A DNA stretch of 34,754 nucleotides from Euryarchaeota archaeon UBA58 (GCA_002498525.1 DAHR01000012.1:1-34754); one strand, 5' to 3'. Positions 7,871 through 16,646 are shown, counted from the first letter of the stretch. A program made the numbers and translations. The notes: generated by a model from the sequence alone, not told the origin.

Positions 7871-9710
7871 AGCGACGCCTCTGGCGCGTGCCTATCTCAA
7901 GTTAGCGACGAATCCGGAGATGTTCTGGGTCGTCTTCAAGGAGTGTCGCGCGTGCGGACTCATCGTGGACATCCCCACAGAACTGCACGCGATGCTCGAC
8001 GGTGAGCATGGTGGAACCAAGCAGAAGGCTGCTCGCCTCGTCGTCGATCTGGCCGCAGCCGCGGGCGCGAGAGAGTTCACCCGCTGCGAGCACGCCCACG
8101 TGTCCGGAGTCAGCGTCATCACCGGCGGACACGGACTTCGCAGATTTCTCTCAGACCTTTCGGGTGACCCACAGGGAGTGGTCGCGATTCCGACGACGCT
8201 CAATTCTGCCGGTTGCGACAGGGAGAAAATGGAAGAAATGGGTATCGATTATCCTGATTTTCTGAAGTATCAATTCGAGATAGTGCAAGCCTATTCGGAA
8301 CTTGGGATCGAGGCGACCTTGTCTTGCACGCCCTATGATCGAGGCATCGAAATCGCCGAGGGGATCGGCTCGTGGGCTGAGTCGAATGCAGTCTGTTTCT
8401 CGAATTCCTACACCTCGCTCATCACCAACCGTGAGTCTGGTCTATCCGCACTCGCTACCGCCCTCACCGGATGGGCTCCACTCTGGGGTCTGCACATGGC
8501 GAAGAATCGAGTGCCGAACATTCTGGTTCGCGTCGAATGTGCGATGGATGACACGACTGATTGGTCGATTCTGGGCGATTGGATCGGCAAGCAGATTCGC
8601 CCTGAGTGGAGCCTTCCTTGGGGGGTGATGCCGTACATCACGGGGCTGCCGACGCCCGCGAGTTTCGAGATGCGAAAGGCGCTGACCTCGGCGGCGGCGA
8701 ATTACGGCTGTCCGATGCTCTGGGCCGGTGGCCTGACAGCCGACCCACCGAAGGTGGAGTCATACGAGGGGGAATTGGTTTTCGGCGAGGAGGATTTAGC
8801 CGCTCGGTACGCCGATTTGGCACCGACCGGGGTGGTCGATTTGGTCGTTATCGGCTGCCCACAAGCTAGCGTTGGCGAGGGGCGCGCGACAGCCGCGGCT
8901 GTGCGCGGCTGGATGGAATTGGGCAAGCGGATTCCCGAGCGCCGACTCTGGCTCTTCACCAGTGCGACAAATCACGAGATTCTCGAAGCCGATGGAACTG
9001 TCGATTTGCTGGAGGAAGCAGGAGTTCTGGTGCTCAAAGACACATGCCCGGAGGTGACACCCTACAATCGTAATCGCTACAACCACATTCTGACGAATTC
9101 GCTCAAGGCAGAGCATTACCTGACGAGCGGTCTCAACCGCATGCCGACGAGTGTTGCCCCAATCGAGGAATGCGTCGCTAACGCCTTCGACCCGAAGCGA
9201 ATCTCCGGGCCGAGACCGGTGATCGAAGGAAAGGGCGCGACGCCCTTGGCTTCGAATAAAACACACCGCGGAGGAGAGACGAGTCTGGCGGGTCAAGGGC
9301 TGCCTAGTCAATCGAATTGGAGTGTTCGAGGCAAGGCGTTGGTGACCGATGTTCCAATCACATATCTAGGCTACGTCAACAGCGATTCCGGCGTCATCGA
9401 AGAACCGGGCCACCCTCTCGATGGTGTTGCGATTGAAGACACGATTCTGGTCTATCCGAAGGGCTCTGGCTCGACGGTCGCACCCTTCGTTCTGATGGGA
9501 TTGATCTACACCGGAAAGGGTCCGCGGGCGATAATCAACCGCGATGTCTGCCCGCTGACCCTTCCTGCTGCGTCGCTCTTAGGCGTTCCTTATGCTCACG
9601 GATTCGACGCCGACCCGACCCTCGAAATCAATTCAGGCGACGAGGTCGAAATATCACTTGACGAAGGAATTGTGACTCTCGATGTTCTCTCTCGCACGAG
9701 CGAGGCTTGA
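7863..9710 (+). CDS. Aconitase X, fused large and small subunits (candidate phosphomevalonate dehydratase)
   Basis: 615 aa. Residues 1 to about 450 match the aconitase-X catalytic region (formerly DUF521), with candidate iron or Fe-S ligands Cys118 (NSAGC), Cys155 (SCTPY), Cys332 (IGCP) and Cys395 (DTCP). Residues from about 475 to 615 form the swivelling small domain (DUF126), including PKGSGSTV and the final GIVTL strand. In archaea the two-subunit form is mevalonate-5-phosphate dehydratase of the modified mevalonate pathway to isoprenoids. Fused bacterial forms include cis-3-hydroxyproline dehydratases. Lipid synthesis is the more likely role in an archaeon, but the substrate is not proven. 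The stop overlaps the tgtA start (TGATG), so the two are probably translated from one mRNA. Confidence 0.85.
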   Translation: MATATPLARAYLKLATNPEMFWVVFKECRACGLIVDIPTELHAMLDGEHGGTKQKAARLVVDLAAAAGAREFTRCEHAHVSGVSVITGGHGLRRFLSDLSGDPQGVVAIPTTLNSAGCDREKMEEMGIDYPDFLKYQFEIVQAYSELGIEATLSCTPYDRGIEIAEGIGSWAESNAVCFSNSYTSLITNRESGLSALATALTGWAPLWGLHMAKNRVPNILVRVECAMDDTTDWSILGDWIGKQIRPEWSLPWGVMPYITGLPTPASFEMRKALTSAAANYGCPMLWAGGLTADPPKVESYEGELVFGEEDLAARYADLAPTGVVDLVVIGCPQASVGEGRATAAAVRGWMELGKRIPERRLWLFTSATNHEILEADGTVDLLEEAGVLVLKDTCPEVTPYNRNRYNHILTNSLKAEHYLTSGLNRMPTSVAPIEECVANAFDPKRISGPRPVIEGKGATPLASNKTHRGGETSLAGQGLPSQSNWSVRGKALVTDVPITYLGYVNSDSGVIEEPGHPLDGVAIEDTILVYPKGSGSTVAPFVLMGLIYTGKGPRAIINRDVCPLTLPAASLLGVPYAHGFDADPTLEINSGDEVEISLDEGIVTLDVLSRTSEA

Positions 9711-11875
9711 TGACCACGCTGCTTTGCAGCGAGGCTGTGAGTGCACGCGAGGATCCTCAGCCCTGCCGCGAGCAGGACTTCGGAAAGTTCGAGGTCGTCG
9801 CTCGTGATGGTGCGGCTCGGCTCGGCCGGCTGCACACTCGGCACGGCGTGCTGGACACGCCGATGCTGCTGCCGGTAGTCAACCCGAATATCCGCACGAT
9901 CGAACCGCGTGAGATGTGGGAGAAATACCACGTCGATGCGCTGATCACCAATTCCTATGTTGCTTGGAAGCATGAGAAATTGCGCGAGCCAGCGCTGGCA
10001 GACGGTATTCATGCGCTGCTCGACTTCCCCAGCGTCATCGTCACTGATTCGGGGACATTCCAATCCTATGTTTACGGAGATGTGGAGGTTGGAGTCGAGG
10101 AGATCATCGAGTTCCAGCGCGACATCGGCGTCGATATCGGAACCATGCTCGATGTTTTCGGAAGACCCGATATGAGCCGCGAAGAACTCGAGAATGCAGT
10201 AGCTGAAACCGCCGCTAGAGCTGAGGATTCATTGGTGGCGGCCGGTGAGAATCTGCTCTTGAATGGGCCTGTGCAAGGTGGTTTGCACGATGATCTGCGA
10301 GCACAGGCAGGTGAGTTGATGGGGGCAGCGAGAGGTGAGTTCCGAGGTTTTGCAGTTCATCCGATCGGCGGCATCGTGCCACTGATGGAGAAGCAGCGAT
10401 ATCGCGAATTGTTTGAGATTCTGCTCGCAGCCCGCTCGACGATTCCGCCCGACAGACCGGTCCATCTCTTCGGTTGTGGCCACCCGCTTCTGTTCCCGAT
10501 GGCGATTGCTCTTGGCGCAGACCTCTTCGATTCTGCTGCCTATGCTCTATTCGCCCGCGACGACAGGCTATTGTCACCTCATGGTACAGTGAAATTGGCG
10601 GAGATCACCGAATGGCCAGTCCATTCGATCACTCTGTTTCCTCACACTCCTGCTCAAGTTCGAGCAATGGACAAGGATGAGCGCTCAGTTCTGCTCGCGC
10701 ACCACAATCTCGAGATCACACAGGCAGAACTCGCTCGCTGTCGTGAGGCGGTTCGAAATGGGACCATCTGGCGACTAGCCGAACAGCGCAGCCATTGTTC
10801 GGCTCAATTGCGTGATGCCTTCCTCTGGTTGCTGGGGCAGATGGTGGATCCAGATGAAGGGCCAGTTGGACAGACGGTTCTGCGGCATATCGCCTCGACG
10901 AATCCGATAAGAGGTAATTCCGAGGTCTTTGGCGAGGAGATTGATTCCCGCCCTCACATTCTTCATTTGAACGCACTTCTGGCGATGCGTTGGAGACGCC
11001 CCGGTTCATGGTGGAACGGCGAAGATGGCTCTGCGAAGCGGGTTGTTCTATTGGTCGGTGCAGCGCCTCCGTGGCGTGATTCTGCGCTCGGCGATGCGAT
11101 TTCGGCGCTTGCCGAGGAAGCAGCATCGATTATCTTGATCTCAACTCCTCTGGGCCCAGTCCCCTTCACTCTTGAAGATGTATCACCTTGGTGCCATATC
11201 GACGGTCCGGACGATCTATGGGAGTTGGTTCTGACCGAGGTTGAGATGGATGCTTGGATCGAGGATCTTGGATTGGCTGGCATCCCGATGGAAGTGCATG
11301 TCTGCGAGTCTTCTTCTGACGAGACCGAAGGCGGCGCCGAACGAGATGTGATTCGATCCTGGATCGATCGCTGCGCAGTCGTCGACAAACTCTCTCTGCT
11401 GTGCGGAATCGAGCCGGCTGCCGCCTGCGAACTGACTGAGGGGATGAGCAGCCGACGCTCACGCACAGACCGCATGGTCAACGTCTTCGTCGATGACGAG
11501 CACCTGTTCTCGCCGCGACTGACAGACGGCGCCCTCTCACTTACTCTGGCTGGTGCGCGGCGCCTCCACGCACTCAATCCAGGAACTCCGACTTGTTTCA
11601 CTGAGGAAATCCCAGTCGAGGATCGAGATCATCCCGGGATTCCTCGAATTCTGCTGCTGGAGGATGCCATTCCCTTCGTCGGACAAGGCCGCAACGTCAT
11701 GCATGGCTACATCCTTGGCGCTGATCCTCATGTCATCATCGGCCAGCCATGTCTCATCGTCGATGAGTCGGGCGAACTCGTCGCCCACGGTATCGCCAAC
11801 GCCAGCGCCGACGACATGGCCTTCTTCAACAAGGGTATAGCAGTGAAGGTGAGAGACGGCGCCCGCCGTGACTGA
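9710..11875 (+). CDS. tgtA: Archaeal tRNA-guanine transglycosylase (archaeosine pathway) lacking the zinc cysteines
   Basis: 721 aa. It exchanges guanine-15 in the tRNA D-loop for preQ0, the first committed step to archaeosine. The TIM-barrel catalytic domain has TDSGTFQ (Asp113) and LFDSAAY (Asp274, the expected nucleophile), with HLFGCGHP before it. The middle domain contains the STPLGPVPF segment, and residues from about 645 to 721 form a PUA RNA-binding domain. The usual zinc motif C-x-C-x2-C is absent: residues 301-314 read EWPVHSITLFPHTP, with V304, S306 and L309 at the cysteine positions, although His331/332 remains. The start ATG at 9710 overlaps the acnX stop; TTG 9707 is an alternative. 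A short N-terminal extension of about 25 residues precedes the conserved fold. Activity may therefore be altered. Confidence 0.88.
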   Translation: MTTLLCSEAVSAREDPQPCREQDFGKFEVVARDGAARLGRLHTRHGVLDTPMLLPVVNPNIRTIEPREMWEKYHVDALITNSYVAWKHEKLREPALADGIHALLDFPSVIVTDSGTFQSYVYGDVEVGVEEIIEFQRDIGVDIGTMLDVFGRPDMSREELENAVAETAARAEDSLVAAGENLLLNGPVQGGLHDDLRAQAGELMGAARGEFRGFAVHPIGGIVPLMEKQRYRELFEILLAARSTIPPDRPVHLFGCGHPLLFPMAIALGADLFDSAAYALFARDDRLLSPHGTVKLAEITEWPVHSITLFPHTPAQVRAMDKDERSVLLAHHNLEITQAELARCREAVRNGTIWRLAEQRSHCSAQLRDAFLWLLGQMVDPDEGPVGQTVLRHIASTNPIRGNSEVFGEEIDSRPHILHLNALLAMRWRRPGSWWNGEDGSAKRVVLLVGAAPPWRDSALGDAISALAEEAASIILISTPLGPVPFTLEDVSPWCHIDGPDDLWELVLTEVEMDAWIEDLGLAGIPMEVHVCESSSDETEGGAERDVIRSWIDRCAVVDKLSLLCGIEPAAACELTEGMSSRRSRTDRMVNVFVDDEHLFSPRLTDGALSLTLAGARRLHALNPGTPTCFTEEIPVEDRDHPGIPRILLLEDAIPFVGQGRNVMHGYILGADPHVIIGQPCLIVDESGELVAHGIANASADDMAFFNKGIAVKVRDGARRD

Positions 11876-11880
11876 TGCCA

Positions 11881-11895
11881 CCGGCGCAGCGCCGG
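11881..11895 (+). terminator. Small GC hairpin after tgtA
   Basis: Six base pairs (CCGGCG with CGCCGG) close a three-base loop, beginning 5 bp after the tgtA stop. No T tract follows, so a role as terminator or 3' end stabiliser is only possible. Confidence 0.3.
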
Positions 11896-11930
11896 GGATT
11901 CATTCAAGTGGATGTCACTACCACCTCGGG

Positions 11931-11952
11931 CCGACTCCCCTAAGGGAGTCGG
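11931..11952 (+). other. Nine-bp hairpin in the ABC operon leader
   Basis: CCGACTCCC (11931-11939) pairs perfectly with GGGAGTCGG (11944-11952) around the loop CTAA. It ends 10 bp before the GGTGAT ribosome-binding site at 11963-11968. An AT-rich TTCATTC around 11899-11905 could place a transcription start near 11930, which would put the hairpin at the very 5' end of the ABC operon mRNA. Alternatively it belongs to the end of tgtA. Confidence 0.4.
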
Positions 11953-11971
11953 GCTTGCGGTCGGTGATTGA

Positions 11972-12955
11972 TTGAGCGAAGAATTCGTCATTCAAACCCG
12001 TGGACTGCGCAAGATGTACGGTCCGCATATGGCCCTCGACGATGTCAATCTCGACCTTCCGAGGGGTGCGATTGGCATCCTTGGACCGAATGGAGCAGGC
12101 AAATCGACCCTCTTCAAGTGCCTGCTCGGCTTGATCACGACGACTTCGGGTCAAGGCACTGTGCTCGGCTACGATGTCCGGACCCAGGGTGACCTCATTC
12201 GAGCACGAATAGGTTACATGCCGGAATATGATTCTCTCGACCCCGATCTCAATGCTATCGATCAGGTTCGATATTCAGGCGAATTGAGCGGTATGAATCC
12301 GGCAGCTGCAATGCAACGAGCTCATGAAGTCCTCGAATACGTCGGCCTGCGCGACCAACGCTACCGCAAGATTGAGACTTTCAGCACAGGCATGAAACAA
12401 GCCACTAAACTGGCCTGTGCCCTGGTTCACGATCCCGAGATTCTGATTTGCGACGAGCCGACGAATGGCTTGGATCAACGTGCTCGCCAGTTCATGCTGG
12501 AGACTCTGCAACGAACAGTCAAGGATGGAGGTGGCACTGTGCTGATGTCTAGTCATGTGATGGACGATGTGCAAGAGGTCTGCGACCAGATAGTGATGAT
12601 CCATAAGGGTCGAGTCGTCGTCAATCGCTCGATTGTCGACCTCGCTCAACAGATCGAGAGAGAGGTAGAGGCTGTCATCTGGGGTGGTGCCAGCAAAATG
12701 GAAGATGCCCTTCTCGACGACGGTCTGAAGGTGAGAAGGCTCGGTCGAGTCATGCGGGTCACAATCGAGGATGAAGATACAATCCAAAGGATTCTGACCG
12801 TCGCTGCCGAGATTGGCGTTCAAGTCAGAGAATTGAGGGAGTACGAACCAGATCTCGAAGACATATTCCTGCTCATCATGGAGAAACTTGGCTCCGAGGT
12901 CAAAGGAACAGCTGATCTGATGACATCGGCGCACACCGGTGGTGATTCCAGATGA
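11972..12955 (+). CDS. ABC transporter ATP-binding protein (first of operon)
   Basis: 327 aa. It powers the ABC-2 type permease encoded next to it. Walker A is LGPNGAGKST (residues 37-46), the signature loop is the variant FSTGMKQ, Walker B with D-loop is CDEPTNGLD, and the H-loop is SSHVMDD. The C-terminal 90 residues form the accessory domain common in the CcmA/NatA/NosF group. TTG at 11972 is the start, with GGTGAT 3 bp upstream complementing the 16S rRNA end. The stop overlaps the next gene by 4 bp (ATGA). Export of a lipid, polysaccharide or drug-like substrate is typical of the group, but the substrate here is unknown. Confidence 0.92.
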   Translation: MSEEFVIQTRGLRKMYGPHMALDDVNLDLPRGAIGILGPNGAGKSTLFKCLLGLITTTSGQGTVLGYDVRTQGDLIRARIGYMPEYDSLDPDLNAIDQVRYSGELSGMNPAAAMQRAHEVLEYVGLRDQRYRKIETFSTGMKQATKLACALVHDPEILICDEPTNGLDQRARQFMLETLQRTVKDGGGTVLMSSHVMDDVQEVCDQIVMIHKGRVVVNRSIVDLAQQIEREVEAVIWGGASKMEDALLDDGLKVRRLGRVMRVTIEDEDTIQRILTVAAEIGVQVRELREYEPDLEDIFLLIMEKLGSEVKGTADLMTSAHTGGDSR

Positions 12956-14046
12956 ATGAGCAACCACGCGAAGGCTCATCCAGCGGTGAGGGAGGAATCA
13001 GTGAATCACCATTCGCAGAGGTTGAAGCGGCTGATTCGTCCGAGATGGACCTCGGCAGTGGTCAGACTCGGATGGAGGTGGCATTCGGCGCTGGAGACGG
13101 CGATGAAGATGCATCTGCAGTAGTCGCACAACGCGCCAGTCTAGGGATTCTCTTCGAGCAGATCTACCGCCCGTGGGATGGCGAATTAGGGCCGAGGTGG
13201 GTGAGGAATTATGCGATATTCCGGCACCATGTCTACGGTTTGTTCACGTCGAAGGGACATCGATACTACCACCCATTCGTTCGTCTTACAATCGTCGTCA
13301 TCATGCTCGCTTCTCTGACTCCAATCGCCATGATATTCCTCTCTTCAACCATCGCGGGCTCTGGAGCTGGATCCGATTGGCTGACTCGAATGTGGGGCGT
13401 GAATCGTTACAATCTCTGGGGGCAGGTGCTCGGATATTTCCCTCGGAATCTCTGTATGTGGCCTGTTCTCACAGCCCTCGTCGTCGGCGGGATGATCTCC
13501 GATGACCGTAAGAATGGCACCAGTGCAATCTACTTCTCTCGACCGGTGACTCGCATTGATTACACAGCGATGAAGTACCTCAGCGCCGCGGTCGTTCTCG
13601 GCTTCGTCATCATCTTCTCCTATGTCTTGTACTACACGACTTCCATCGTCTTCCGCGGCGAGGGATGGGCCTTCCTCATCGACACATTGCCAATATTCCT
13701 CGGAGGACTGATCGCAGGAATTCTGCTGGTCATCACCTATACCTCGATAGGAATGGCCCTGTCGAGTCTGAGCCAGAGCCGATTCTTCGCTGCGGTGGCT
13801 TTCCTAGCGATTATATTCGGTACCAAATTGGTCGCGCTGCTCGTCGACGTGCAGTTCGATACCTCGATTCTCTACATTTTCAGCCCCTACGACTCCTTGG
13901 CCCATGTCGGTCAATGGCTGGTTGGGATTCCACTGAATTATTCGCATCCACTGGCCTTCTCGATCGTCTCGATACTGGTTTTCAATGCAGTCAGCATCGG
14001 TATTCTGGTAAATCGAGTCAGTTCGTTGGAGGTGACTCGAGAATGA
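12952..14046 (+). CDS. ABC-2 type permease with acidic N-terminal tail
   Basis: 364 aa. The first 60 or so residues are rich in Ser, Gly, Glu and Asp and look disordered and cytoplasmic. They are followed by about six membrane segments between residues 105 and 360. The segment VVGGMISDDRKNGTSAIYFSRPVTRIDY is replaced by no charged gap and is the typical loop of NosY/CcmB-like permeases, where DDRK-x-GT marks the ATPase-coupling helix. ATGA overlaps link it to both neighbouring ATPase genes, and GGTGGTGAT precedes its ATG. Expected partner: the upstream ATPase. Confidence 0.85.
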   Translation: MNEQPREGSSSGEGGISESPFAEVEAADSSEMDLGSGQTRMEVAFGAGDGDEDASAVVAQRASLGILFEQIYRPWDGELGPRWVRNYAIFRHHVYGLFTSKGHRYYHPFVRLTIVVIMLASLTPIAMIFLSSTIAGSGAGSDWLTRMWGVNRYNLWGQVLGYFPRNLCMWPVLTALVVGGMISDDRKNGTSAIYFSRPVTRIDYTAMKYLSAAVVLGFVIIFSYVLYYTTSIVFRGEGWAFLIDTLPIFLGGLIAGILLVITYTSIGMALSSLSQSRFFAAVAFLAIIFGTKLVALLVDVQFDTSILYIFSPYDSLAHVGQWLVGIPLNYSHPLAFSIVSILVFNAVSIGILVNRVSSLEVTRE

Positions 14047-14987
14047 ATTCACCCTCCAAGACACCAGCGGTTCTCATCGATCAATGCTCGAAGTGGTATG
14101 GGCAAGTCATCGGTCTCAACAATGTCTCGCTGGCCATCGACGGTGGTGTCACCGGCATTCTAGGACCGAATGGGGCTGGAAAATCGACCCTGTTCAAACT
14201 CTTGATGGGTCGACTGAAACCGAGCAGTGGCTCCGTTCGATTGTTCGGAATCGACCCTTGGGACAGTACTGCTCCTTACCGAAGAGTCGGCTATGTCGCA
14301 GAGACTGAGAGGATGTATGATTGGATGACTGGGCACGATTTCGTCACCACGCTGGCTCGGCTGCACGGCATGACCAGAGATGAGGCCAGCTCTCGTGCTG
14401 AGCATGTTCTCGATTTCGTCGGCCTGGCCGATGTACAACACAAGGAGCTCGGCAAATACAGCAAGGGCATGAGGCAGCGAGTCAAGATCGCTCACGCCCT
14501 CGTCCACGACCCCGACCTGATAATCCTCGACGAACCTCTGCACGGTTGCGACCCCATCGCTCGAACCAGCATCATGAGTGTGATTCGCGATCTTGGGGCT
14601 CAGGGAAAGACGGTCCTCATATCGAGCCACATTCTGGAAGAGATAGAGCGAATCACCGAGCAGATCGTCATCCTCCACAATGGCAGGCTGCTGGCCCTTG
14701 GAAATCTCCATGCCATCCGCGATCTGCTCGACAAACACCCGCATCGCATCCTCATCCGCTGCGATGACCCGCGTGCGCTGGCTGAATCATTCATTGAGAA
14801 CGATGCTGTCTACGGGGTTGTCTTCCGCAGCGACGAGCATCTCGAGATAATGACCAATGATCTGTCAGCAGCACACAGCATTCTACCGCGAGTCATCGTC
14901 AATTCGGGAGTCAAGGTGCATACCATCGAGAATCCGGATGACAATCTCGATGCACTTCTTGGCTATCTCGTTGGAGGTGATTCGTGA
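14043..14987 (+). CDS. ABC transporter ATP-binding protein (second of operon)
   Basis: 314 aa. Walker A LGPNGAGKST is at residues 40-49, the signature is YSKGMRQR, Walker B ends in the catalytic glutamate of LDEP, and the H-loop is SSHILEE. The segment after Walker B reads DEPLHGCDP instead of the usual DEPTNGLDP, an unusual D-loop approach. GGAGGTGA at 14028-14035 sits 7 bp before the ATG at 14043. The open frame extends further upstream, but that part is a shadow of the permease gene. It should serve the permease downstream, or pair with the first ATPase as a heterodimer. Confidence 0.92.
   Translation: MNSPSKTPAVLIDQCSKWYGQVIGLNNVSLAIDGGVTGILGPNGAGKSTLFKLLMGRLKPSSGSVRLFGIDPWDSTAPYRRVGYVAETERMYDWMTGHDFVTTLARLHGMTRDEASSRAEHVLDFVGLADVQHKELGKYSKGMRQRVKIAHALVHDPDLIILDEPLHGCDPIARTSIMSVIRDLGAQGKTVLISSHILEEIERITEQIVILHNGRLLALGNLHAIRDLLDKHPHRILIRCDDPRALAESFIENDAVYGVVFRSDEHLEIMTNDLSAAHSILPRVIVNSGVKVHTIENPDDNLDALLGYLVGGDS
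14973..14981 (+). promoter_or_regulatory. Full-length Shine-Dalgarno GGAGGTGAT
   Basis: This nine-base match to the archaeal anti-Shine-Dalgarno sequence lies inside the end of the second ATPase gene, 5 bp before the ATG at 14987. It favours ATG 14987 over the adjacent GTG 14984 as the permease start and shows translation of internal operon genes by ribosome-binding site. Confidence 0.75.
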
Positions 14988-16627
14988 TGGATAGACAGGG
15001 CCGAGACCTCGCACAAACTGTCTGGACGCGCCTCGATCGGAAGGCAGGTGCAATCACCGAACTCACCATCCGACAATTGCGCCATCGAATGTCAACTTGG
15101 GTCGTGCTCGGCGTCGGAACACTGCTCATCCTGATGCTCCTGGCATTCTATGTCGATTCAGTTCGAGATGGATTCAAGCCTATCGACAATGATGGCGATT
15201 CCGTAGACAATGATGAAGATGGTTACCCATTCGGCCAAGAGAGGCGTTACGGTACTTCGGATTGGAATCCTCGTGAATATCCCGGCTCTGGATACTATGT
15301 TCAGGATGGTGAGATTTCTTGGAATGACGACGCCCGAGTGCATTCTGGGAATCATACTTGGAGGGGTGCGACAGGAATTTTCACTCCGGTCTGGTTGGAC
15401 TCCTCCTACGAGGGCGATCGATGGAGTGGAATCATCGATTACGACTCTATCGAGGTTTGCCCAGATGAGGGTGATTTCGCCACCGACTGGTGGATTGAAT
15501 GGGGTACTGCTTGTTCGGAAGAGAACGGAGACCTCGTGGTTCACTCTCTCGAATTCCGAGGTGAAGGCAGACTCGAGGTGACTGAAGACTGGGGTGCAGA
15601 ATGGGGACACATCACCGATGTTTACGATGTCGAGCCTCAACCTGCCTCCGATTTCATCGATGAGGACGACATCGACTGGGATGGCAACATTCTGAGAGAG
15701 AGTCAAGGATACGACGACGATGGTGATTGTCGGCGAGTCGGTTGGCTCAGTGATGATTTCTGGTTCGAGAAGGACACCAATCGCAACAACATCGACTGTG
15801 ACGTCAGGTGGATTCTCGGCTCGGACGGAGAGACCATCGTTTTCATCCAGGCTGACGAATATGTTGATGAAGATCCCGATGATGTTCGACTAGCAGGTGA
15901 AGGAATTCACCGAGGATTCATCATCGGGACGGCGAAAATCGCCTTCATCATGATTCTCTCGATCTTCCTGCCGTTATTCCTCGCTCTCGGTCTGGTCCGT
16001 GACGAGACCGAGAACGGCACTCTGCACTATCTGCTCTCGAAGCCGATCCATCGTGGCGAATTCATCACCTATCGACTCCTCGGTTACGTCATCGTCGCTG
16101 GAGGCTTCGTCATGGCTCTGGCGATGATCATGGCACTTGTCACATCGCTGATGGGTCCTGGAGATTCGCTGATTCGATTACGTGATATCGCGATGTGGAT
16201 GGGCATCGGCTTCGCCACAGTACTCGCTCTGACAGCATACGGCGCGATTTTCAACACGCTGGGATTGGTTTCGTCGAAATACGGCGTTTACATTGCTTTG
16301 ATCGTCGGCGTTTACGAGTTCATCATGGCAGTACTGACTCTCTTCGGCGCCTCCTTGGTGCCGGTGCTCTCGGTTTCGCACTGGACGCTGCAACTGGTCG
16401 ATTCACTAGTTCTGATCATCTGGCCTGACACCTTGATGATGGAACTTCAAGCGAATGCTTTCGGGCTCAGCACTGGAATAGACCTGTTCTGGAATCCTCC
16501 GATTCATACCCTCGGAACCGACAATCCATTCATCTCAGCAATCATCTCCGTCGTCGTCCTCATATTCATCACCGTCTTCATGATCTGGTTCGGTCAGAGG
16601 CAATTCAGCCGCAGTGAGATCATGTGA
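14987..16627 (+). CDS. ABC-2 type permease with large extracellular domain
   Basis: 546 aa. A single membrane helix near residues 37-56 is followed by about 250 residues predicted outside the cell, then five or six helices from residue 310 to the end. The outside part is very acidic and aromatic and begins with a DNDGDSVDNDEDG run, resembling calcium-binding thrombospondin type-3 loops. The membrane part has RDETENGTLHYLLSKPI, the coupling-helix loop typical of NosY-like permeases. The ectodomain could bind the exported substrate or another surface protein. It is coupled to the second ATPase by overlapping stop and start. Confidence 0.85.
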   Translation: MDRQGRDLAQTVWTRLDRKAGAITELTIRQLRHRMSTWVVLGVGTLLILMLLAFYVDSVRDGFKPIDNDGDSVDNDEDGYPFGQERRYGTSDWNPREYPGSGYYVQDGEISWNDDARVHSGNHTWRGATGIFTPVWLDSSYEGDRWSGIIDYDSIEVCPDEGDFATDWWIEWGTACSEENGDLVVHSLEFRGEGRLEVTEDWGAEWGHITDVYDVEPQPASDFIDEDDIDWDGNILRESQGYDDDGDCRRVGWLSDDFWFEKDTNRNNIDCDVRWILGSDGETIVFIQADEYVDEDPDDVRLAGEGIHRGFIIGTAKIAFIMILSIFLPLFLALGLVRDETENGTLHYLLSKPIHRGEFITYRLLGYVIVAGGFVMALAMIMALVTSLMGPGDSLIRLRDIAMWMGIGFATVLALTAYGAIFNTLGLVSSKYGVYIALIVGVYEFIMAVLTLFGASLVPVLSVSHWTLQLVDSLVLIIWPDTLMMELQANAFGLSTGIDLFWNPPIHTLGTDNPFISAIISVVVLIFITVFMIWFGQRQFSRSEIM

Positions 16628-16646
16628 GACTGCAGGAGTCACTAAC

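Noticed and set aside
8796..9311. Minus-strand open frame of about 170 codons inside acnX
   Set aside because: No domain, no promoter, and fully covered by the aconitase-X coding sequence.
13665..14042. N-terminal extension of the second ABC ATPase
   Set aside because: It overlaps the permease gene in another frame; ATG 14043 has a strong ribosome-binding site and lies at the normal start of the ATPase fold.
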